This document shows, piece after piece, positions 9,059-11,878 of a stretch of 11,878 nucleotides of DNA. The stretch covers positions 1 to 11,878 of the forward strand of contig CAIYOE010000103.1 in assembly GCA_903927775.1 (NCBI GenBank). Reading direction: 5' to 3'. How positions within the stretch are numbered: the first letter of the stretch is position 1; each line of letters opens with the position of its first letter. A model generated the notes under the pieces. That model had not been told where the DNA came from, searched no databases, and was given only the letters and a program-made list of their open reading frames with translations. The translations under genes were made by a program, and so were the position numbers. Source of the stretch: an uncultured Micrococcales bacterium. GTDB taxonomy: Bacteria; Actinomycetota; Actinomycetes; Actinomycetales; Microbacteriaceae.

Positions 9059-9078
9059 GGGGCATTTGGCAATACCCC
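9059..9078. promoter_or_regulatory. palindrome in the whiB1/9104 divergent region, possible operator
   Basis: GGGGCATT-TGGC-AATACCCC is an inverted repeat with 8-base arms and one mismatch. It covers the putative -35 (TTGGCA, 9066-9071) of the rightward gene at 9104, so a bound repressor could block it. It lies 133 bases upstream of the whiB1 start. No regulator is assigned. Confidence 0.4.
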
Positions 9079-9094
9079 ATTTACCTTCTAGACA
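9066..9094 (+). promoter_or_regulatory. candidate promoter for the gene at 9104
   Basis: TTGGCA (9066-9071) and TAGACA (9089-9094) are 17 bases apart. The -35 is good; the -10 matches only in part. The predicted transcription start, about 9101, is within a few bases of the ATG at 9104, so the mRNA would be nearly leaderless. Confidence 0.45.
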
Positions 9095-9103
9095 GGTTTT
9101 TTC

Positions 9104-9517
9104 ATGCAAAATCCTTCGGCAGACTCAACTCGATTAGCGTTGTTTCGCAATATGGCTGCGGTCACTCTGGCAATAGAGTCCTTGGCAGTGTTGGCCTTTG
9201 GTCTCTGGATGCTGCTGGATCTATTTGTGGGCCAAGCTAAGAGTGTGCCGGCAGCAATAACGCTTATAGTGCTCTACCTAGCTGCCGGGTCTTGGGTTGC
9301 GTATCTGGCCGTGAATATTCGCAAAGGGGCTCGTTGGGCGCGAAGCGGGGCAATCTTTTGGCAAACGTGCCAGCTTTTTTTAGCAAGCCAAAGTTTCACT
9401 GGCCGCGGAGCCAGCCCTGTAATCGGGGTTGCTTTGATTGTGCCATCGGTGGTTGTTTTGGCATTGATGTTCAGCAAGCCCGTGCTGGCTGATTCAAAGC
9501 GCCAGCTTGAGGAATAA
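9104..9517 (+). CDS. small integral membrane protein, four predicted helices
   Basis: I do not recognise a named family. This 137-residue protein has a short N-terminal cytoplasmic tail and hydrophobic segments at about 17-42, 47-71, 81-95 and 103-123. An RKGARWAR basic loop sits between helices 2 and 3, in keeping with the positive-inside rule, and a charged tail ends KRQLEE. Similar four-helix hypothetical proteins are common in Actinobacteria. The ATG at 9104 has at best AGG eight bases upstream, and the promoter seen at 9066-9094 suggests a nearly leaderless message. It is divergent from whiB1 and convergent with bcp (30-base gap, no clear terminator). Codon use looks like its neighbours, so there is no sign of recent transfer. 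Confidence 0.8.
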   Translation: MQNPSADSTRLALFRNMAAVTLAIESLAVLAFGLWMLLDLFVGQAKSVPAAITLIVLYLAAGSWVAYLAVNIRKGARWARSGAIFWQTCQLFLASQSFTGRGASPVIGVALIVPSVVVLALMFSKPVLADSKRQLEE

Positions 9518-9547
9518 CTCCCCTAACTGCAAAGCTATGGAATTGGG

Positions 9548-10021
9548 TTAGATACCCAGCTTCTTGCGAAGGCTGGTTACGTGACCTGTTGCCTTCACGT
9601 TGTAGAGCGCTAGCTCGATCTTGCCGTTTTCATCCAGAGCAAAAGTTGAACGAAGAACACCAACATAGGTGCGACCGTAAAGAGATTTCTCTCCGAAAGC
9701 GCCGTACTGCTGGTGCACTGCCTTGTCTGGGTCGCTCAACAATGGGAAGTTCAGATTCTGGTCTTCCACAAACGCAGCCAACTTGGCGGGAGCATCTGGC
9801 GAAATACCGATTACGGTGTAGCCGGCGCTAGCCAGTGGGTTCAGATTCTCGTTGAAGTCGCATGCCTCTTTCGTGCAGCCCGGGGTAGATGCGGCTGGGT
9901 AAAAGTACACAATGACCTTCTGGCCCTTATAGTCGCTGAGTGAAACAGGCTTGCCTTCGTGGTTCAACAAGGTGAAGTCCGGAGCCATTTGGCCTTCGGC
10001 TAGCTTTGGATACTCAGTCAT
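9548..10021 (-). CDS. bcp: thioredoxin-dependent peroxiredoxin, Bcp/PrxQ type
   Basis: This 157-residue enzyme reduces H2O2 and organic hydroperoxides using thioredoxin, in the cytosol. The active site reads FYPAASTPGCTKEAC, with peroxidatic Cys49 and resolving Cys54 five residues apart, the hallmark of the atypical 2-Cys Bcp subgroup. APDFTLLNHEGKPVSLSDYKG (about 13-33) is the typical entry to the thioredoxin fold, and GRTYVGVLRSTFALDENGKI is the usual C-terminal half. I chose ATG 10019-10021 because AGAGG lies just upstream on the minus strand. The frame stays open to 10171, but the extra 50 residues are Arg-rich, unlike Bcp, and would run over the tRNA promoter. It is transcribed away from the tRNA gene. 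Confidence 0.95.
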   Translation of the reverse strand: MTEYPKLAEGQMAPDFTLLNHEGKPVSLSDYKGQKVIVYFYPAASTPGCTKEACDFNENLNPLASAGYTVIGISPDAPAKLAAFVEDQNLNFPLLSDPDKAVHQQYGAFGEKSLYGRTYVGVLRSTFALDENGKIELALYNVKATGHVTSLRKKLGI

Positions 10022-10111
10022 CTTTTTACCTCTTTCACAGCGATGCAGGCTGCCTTGCCTTCTGTTTCTGAGTCTAGGGCAGTTCCAAGGGCGATAAGTT
10101 TCGGTTCGCCA

Positions 10112-10141
10112 TTGGCGAGCAGGCCATTTTCCTGCTATTCT
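10112..10141 (+). promoter_or_regulatory. tRNA-Lys promoter
   Basis: TTGGCG (10112-10117) and TATTCT (10136-10141) are 18 bases apart, and the predicted start, about 10148, is some 24 bases before the mature tRNA. The spacer holds an inverted repeat, AGCAGG (10118-10123) with CCTGCT (10131-10136). Confidence 0.6.
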
Positions 10142-10171
10142 TTTCTCTCGTTGCGCTTGATTGCGTGGCAC

Positions 10172-10244
10172 GCACCTCTAGCTCAATCGGCAGAGCAACT
10201 GACTCTTAATCAGTGGGTTCTCGGTTCAAGTCCGAGGGGGTGCA
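10172..10244 (+). tRNA. tRNA-Lys (anticodon CTT)
   Basis: A full cloverleaf can be folded: acceptor GCACCTC/GGGGTGC with one T-G wobble, D-stem GCTC/GAGC, anticodon stem ACTGA/TCAGT, loop CTCTTAA with anticodon CTT (10205-10207), variable GGGTT, T-stem CTCGG/CCGAG with loop TTCAAGT, and discriminator A. CTT reads AAG lysine codons. The CCA end is not encoded (ACTA follows). It has its own promoter upstream and a terminator two bases downstream. Confidence 0.97.
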
Positions 10245-10246
10245 CT

Positions 10247-10281
10247 AAAAACCTCCGCGTCTTATCAGCCGGGGGTTTTTT
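10247..10281 (+). terminator. rho-independent terminator of tRNA-Lys
   Basis: AAAAACCTCCG (10247-10257) pairs with CGGGGGTTTTT (10270-10280) through 11 bp with one T-G wobble, a 12-base loop and a six-T run (10276-10281). The stem starts two bases after the mature tRNA end, so the 3' trailer is very short. Confidence 0.9.
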
Positions 10282-10305
10282 ACTTTAACTGGCATATTTA
10301 GCAGC

Positions 10306-11262
10306 ATGACTGCGTTTGCCCAAATGACCACCGATGAACAGATCGCCAGCCTGGAGTCATGTGCGCGCGAGGTTCTGAATCATTACGAGCTGGGCCAGTA
10401 CCGGTTCGAGTCCATAAACCACGAGTACAACTCAACCTTCAAAGTGACCGCTTCGGATGGGCAGCGTTACGCTCTTCGAATCAACGTGAATTCCAAGCGT
10501 TCCCTGGCGAATCTGAACGCCGAAGTCTTTTGGGTCAACTCAATATCAAACGTTCAGGTACCAAAGCCCAAGTCCAACCGCGATGGTGCTTTGTCTACCA
10601 CGGGCTGGCATGAGGCAAGCGGCCGAACTCTTCATGCGGTTCTTTATAGCTGGCTTGAGGGGGAGGAGGTCGGCGACGAACCCCAGACGGATCAACTTCA
10701 TGCTGCCGGAGCTGCGATGGCACGCCTTCACCTCGGAGCCAAAAATCTGGTTTTGCCCACCGACGCCCAACTTCCTGACCTATCGGATTTCTTCTGGGGA
10801 TGGCCCGACAACCTCCTGATCGAATCTTCGCCACTCACCGCTCCTGAAAAACTGGCGGTTCTGGAGGTCAAAAAATTGGTCGACGCGTTGCTGCACGAGC
10901 TCGCCACCAATTCGACTAAGCGACCCATCCATGCGGACATTCATCCATGGAATCTAATGTGGCACAACGGCGAGGTTGCGGTTTTCGACTTTGACGACTC
11001 TGGAATAGGGCTGCCTATCCAGGATGTGGCTACCTCGCTTTACTACTTGGACACCGTTGAACAACAGCAGGCATTCATGGATGGCTATGCCTCCGTGGCG
11101 CCGCTTCCTGAACATAACTCCCGGCAAATGCAACTTCTAAAACTGCAGCGACGAATTCAGTTACTGGCTTTCCTTCACGAGTCCTCGACACCGGGCCACG
11201 CAGACATGATCCCCAAGTATCAAGCAGAGACTTTTAGGCGCATTGCGGAGGTGCTCGGTTAG
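10306..11262 (+). CDS. phosphotransferase/kinase of the APH (homoserine kinase II-like) fold
   Basis: This 318-residue cytosolic protein has a small N-lobe with FKVTASDGQRYALRIN (about 45-60, containing the nucleotide-binding strands). The catalytic motif HADIHPWNL (209-217) gives the Brenner Asp211 and metal-binding Asn216, and FDFDD (227-231) supplies the metal-binding aspartate (Asp228). The family includes aminoglycoside phosphotransferases, choline and homoserine kinases and the SrkA/YihE stress kinase. The HADIHPWN form and the acidic DFDD are typical of SrkA-like or uncharacterised small-molecule kinases, and a resistance role is not implied. The ATG at 10306 lacks a Shine-Dalgarno; CATATTTA lies just upstream, so a leaderless start is likely. 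ATG 10324 is an alternative. It sits alone between the tRNA terminator and the flp leader. Confidence 0.85.
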   Translation: MTAFAQMTTDEQIASLESCAREVLNHYELGQYRFESINHEYNSTFKVTASDGQRYALRINVNSKRSLANLNAEVFWVNSISNVQVPKPKSNRDGALSTTGWHEASGRTLHAVLYSWLEGEEVGDEPQTDQLHAAGAAMARLHLGAKNLVLPTDAQLPDLSDFFWGWPDNLLIESSPLTAPEKLAVLEVKKLVDALLHELATNSTKRPIHADIHPWNLMWHNGEVAVFDFDDSGIGLPIQDVATSLYYLDTVEQQQAFMDGYASVAPLPEHNSRQMQLLKLQRRIQLLAFLHESSTPGHADMIPKYQAETFRRIAEVLG

Positions 11263-11475
11263 GCTCTACGGCGTGTTGCGGAGTGACAAAAAACTTGCCT
11301 AAAACAGGGGGTTACCCGAACATTTCGAGCCAAAACCGATAAAAAACCAGCCCGTGGAAATCGAACTTAAATTCTTCTGCGTGTTTCGTTCGAACGCTAC
11401 AAAATGTATCTAATTCTGGTGTTACATTCACATTGTCTTTGGGCGACCGCCCCTGCGACAGAAGGGATTAGTCAC
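11263..11475 (+). promoter_or_regulatory. intergenic leader region upstream of flp
   Basis: This 213-base gap holds no supported gene. It is A-rich in its left half. It contains a perfect 10-base palindrome, CGTTCGAACG (11387-11396), a -10-like TCTAAT (11409-11414) without a convincing -35, and a small hairpin, GGGC-GACC-GCCC (11441-11452). A Shine-Dalgarno-like GAAGGG (11461-11466) lies nine bases before the pilin ATG. No terminator for the upstream kinase gene was found. Confidence 0.4.
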
Positions 11476-11655
11476 ATGACTAAGTTCATCATCAACCTCC
11501 GCGCCTTGCTAAACGGCGACCGTGGTGCATCGGCAGTTGAGTACGCTCTTCTCGTCGGTCTAATCGCAATCGCAGTTATCGCTGGTGTAGTTCTTTTGGG
11601 TCAGAACCTTGGCGGTACCTTCAACAAGGTAGCCACCACTCTTCCTACCCCTTAA
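11476..11655 (+). CDS. flp: Flp/Tad type IVb pilin
   Basis: This 59-residue prepilin has a basic leader ending NGDRG (to residue 17), a prepilin peptidase site between Gly17 and Ala18, and Glu22 at position +5 followed by Tyr (ASAVEY). A hydrophobic helix to about residue 41 (LLVGLIAIAVIAGVVLL) leads to a short polar tail (QNLGGTFNKVATTLPTP). That is the exact layout of Flp major pilins, which polymerise into thin adhesive fibres after TadV-type cleavage. I chose ATG 11476 because of GAAGGG nine bases upstream and the normal leader length; the frame is open back to 11404. A tadE-like gene starts 40 bases after the stop, so this begins a tad operon. Confidence 0.95.
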   Translation: MTKFIINLRALLNGDRGASAVEYALLVGLIAIAVIAGVVLLGQNLGGTFNKVATTLPTP

Positions 11656-11666
11656 TGAACCCTGTT

Positions 11667-11722
11667 CAACCGGTGGCGTTTAGGGAGTATCAGAAATGAT
11701 CACTCTTTTGCGTCACCGGTTG
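11667..11722 (+). promoter_or_regulatory. hairpin enclosing the tadE ribosome-binding site and start
   Basis: CAACCGGTGGCGT (11667-11679) can pair with GCGTCACCGGTTG (11710-11722) over 13 bp, 11 Watson-Crick and 2 G-U. The 30-base loop (11680-11709) holds the Shine-Dalgarno AGGGAG (11682-11687) and ATG 11696. Such a stem could set how much TadE is made relative to Flp. It is a prediction by eye. Confidence 0.5.
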
Positions 11723-11878
11723 TTCTTTAAGCGCGAAACCGATCGCGGCGCCGTGGCCGTTGAGTTCGCCCTGATCTTCCCGATATTCCTCTTCATGATT
11801 CTGTTCATGCTGGATGCCGGGCGCTACCTCATGGTGCAAATGGCTATGAACAATGCGGCCGAGGTTGGTGCGCGGTCG
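11696..11878 (+). CDS. TadE-like pseudopilin (5' part, cut by window end)
   Basis: Sixty-one residues are visible before the right edge; the frame is still open. A basic leader (RHRLFFKRETDRG, to residue 18) is followed by AVAVEF, a prepilin peptidase-like site with Glu23 at +5, and a hydrophobic helix (ALIFPIFLFMILFMLDAGRYL). It continues as VQMAMNNAAEVGARS. The RGAVAVEFALIFP signature is typical of TadE/TadF minor pseudopilins, which are needed for Flp pilus assembly at the membrane. The ATG has AGGGAG (11682-11687) eight bases upstream. TadE versus TadF cannot be settled from the N-terminus alone. The gene follows flp in the same direction. Confidence 0.88.
   Translation, partial: MITLLRHRLFFKRETDRGAVAVEFALIFPIFLFMILFMLDAGRYLMVQMAMNNAAEVGARS

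Noticed and set aside
10022..10171. 50-residue N-terminal extension of the peroxiredoxin frame
   Set aside because: It is Arg-rich, unlike Bcp, overlaps the tRNA promoter, and a good Shine-Dalgarno sits just before ATG 10021.
11387..11396. LexA (SOS) box upstream of flp
   Set aside because: The palindrome GTTCGAAC has the half-sites in the reverse order and without the spacer of the actinobacterial CGAAC-N4-GTTCG box.
11404..11475. Upstream start for the pilin (ATG 11404, 83 residues)
   Set aside because: It would give an atypically long leader; GAAGGG and a standard Flp leader support ATG 11476.

Overview
The window looks like the chromosome of a small-genome, moderate-GC actinobacterium. 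The gene order (LpqB C-terminus, comF, long-form hpf, secA, Rv3235-like gene, then pdtaS facing whiB1) follows the conserved actinobacterial block around secA1 and whiB1. A WhiB protein is diagnostic of Actinobacteria. Short intergenic gaps, TTG starts (comF, secA) and several genes with no Shine-Dalgarno would suit a streamlined member of the Microbacteriaceae (Luna/Aquiluna type), but that placement is inference. No phage, IS element or CRISPR array was seen.

Layout. 1-163: end of an LpqB-like lipoprotein. 202-948: comF. 1069-1698: long HPF ribosome-hibernation factor behind a leader with three small hairpins. 1790-4477: secA, between two hairpins (1714-1743 and 4493-4526). 4568-5038 (minus): Rv3235-family protein. 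5162-7155: compact three-gene unit of an unrecognised protein, a one-TM SAF/CpaB-like protein and a CpaE/TadZ-like ATPase with a degenerate P-loop. 7180-8655: PdtaS-type histidine kinase. 8672-8926 (minus): WhiB1-like Fe-S regulator. 9104-9517: four-TM protein. 9548-10021 (minus): Bcp-type peroxiredoxin. 10172-10244: tRNA-Lys(CTT) with its own promoter and terminator. 10306-11262: aminoglycoside-phosphotransferase-fold kinase. 11476-11655: Flp pilin. 11696 to the end: 5' part of a TadE-like pseudopilin.

The genes group into translation and secretion housekeeping (hpf, secA, tRNA), stress and redox signalling (PdtaS, WhiB1, Bcp), and pieces of a Flp/Tad surface-appendage system (SAF/CpaB-like and CpaE-like proteins at 5.7-7.2 kb; Flp and TadE at the right edge). 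The pilus link for the 5.7-7.2 kb genes is inferred from domain type, not from adjacency.

The points most worth a second look are: a 13-bp RNA stem that encloses the tadE ribosome-binding site and start codon; the CpaE-like ATPase that has lost both P-loop lysines; the hairpin-rich hpf leader; two exact consensus DnaA boxes 503 bp apart, within the same 13-mer; and a palindrome covering the -35 element of the gene at 9104.
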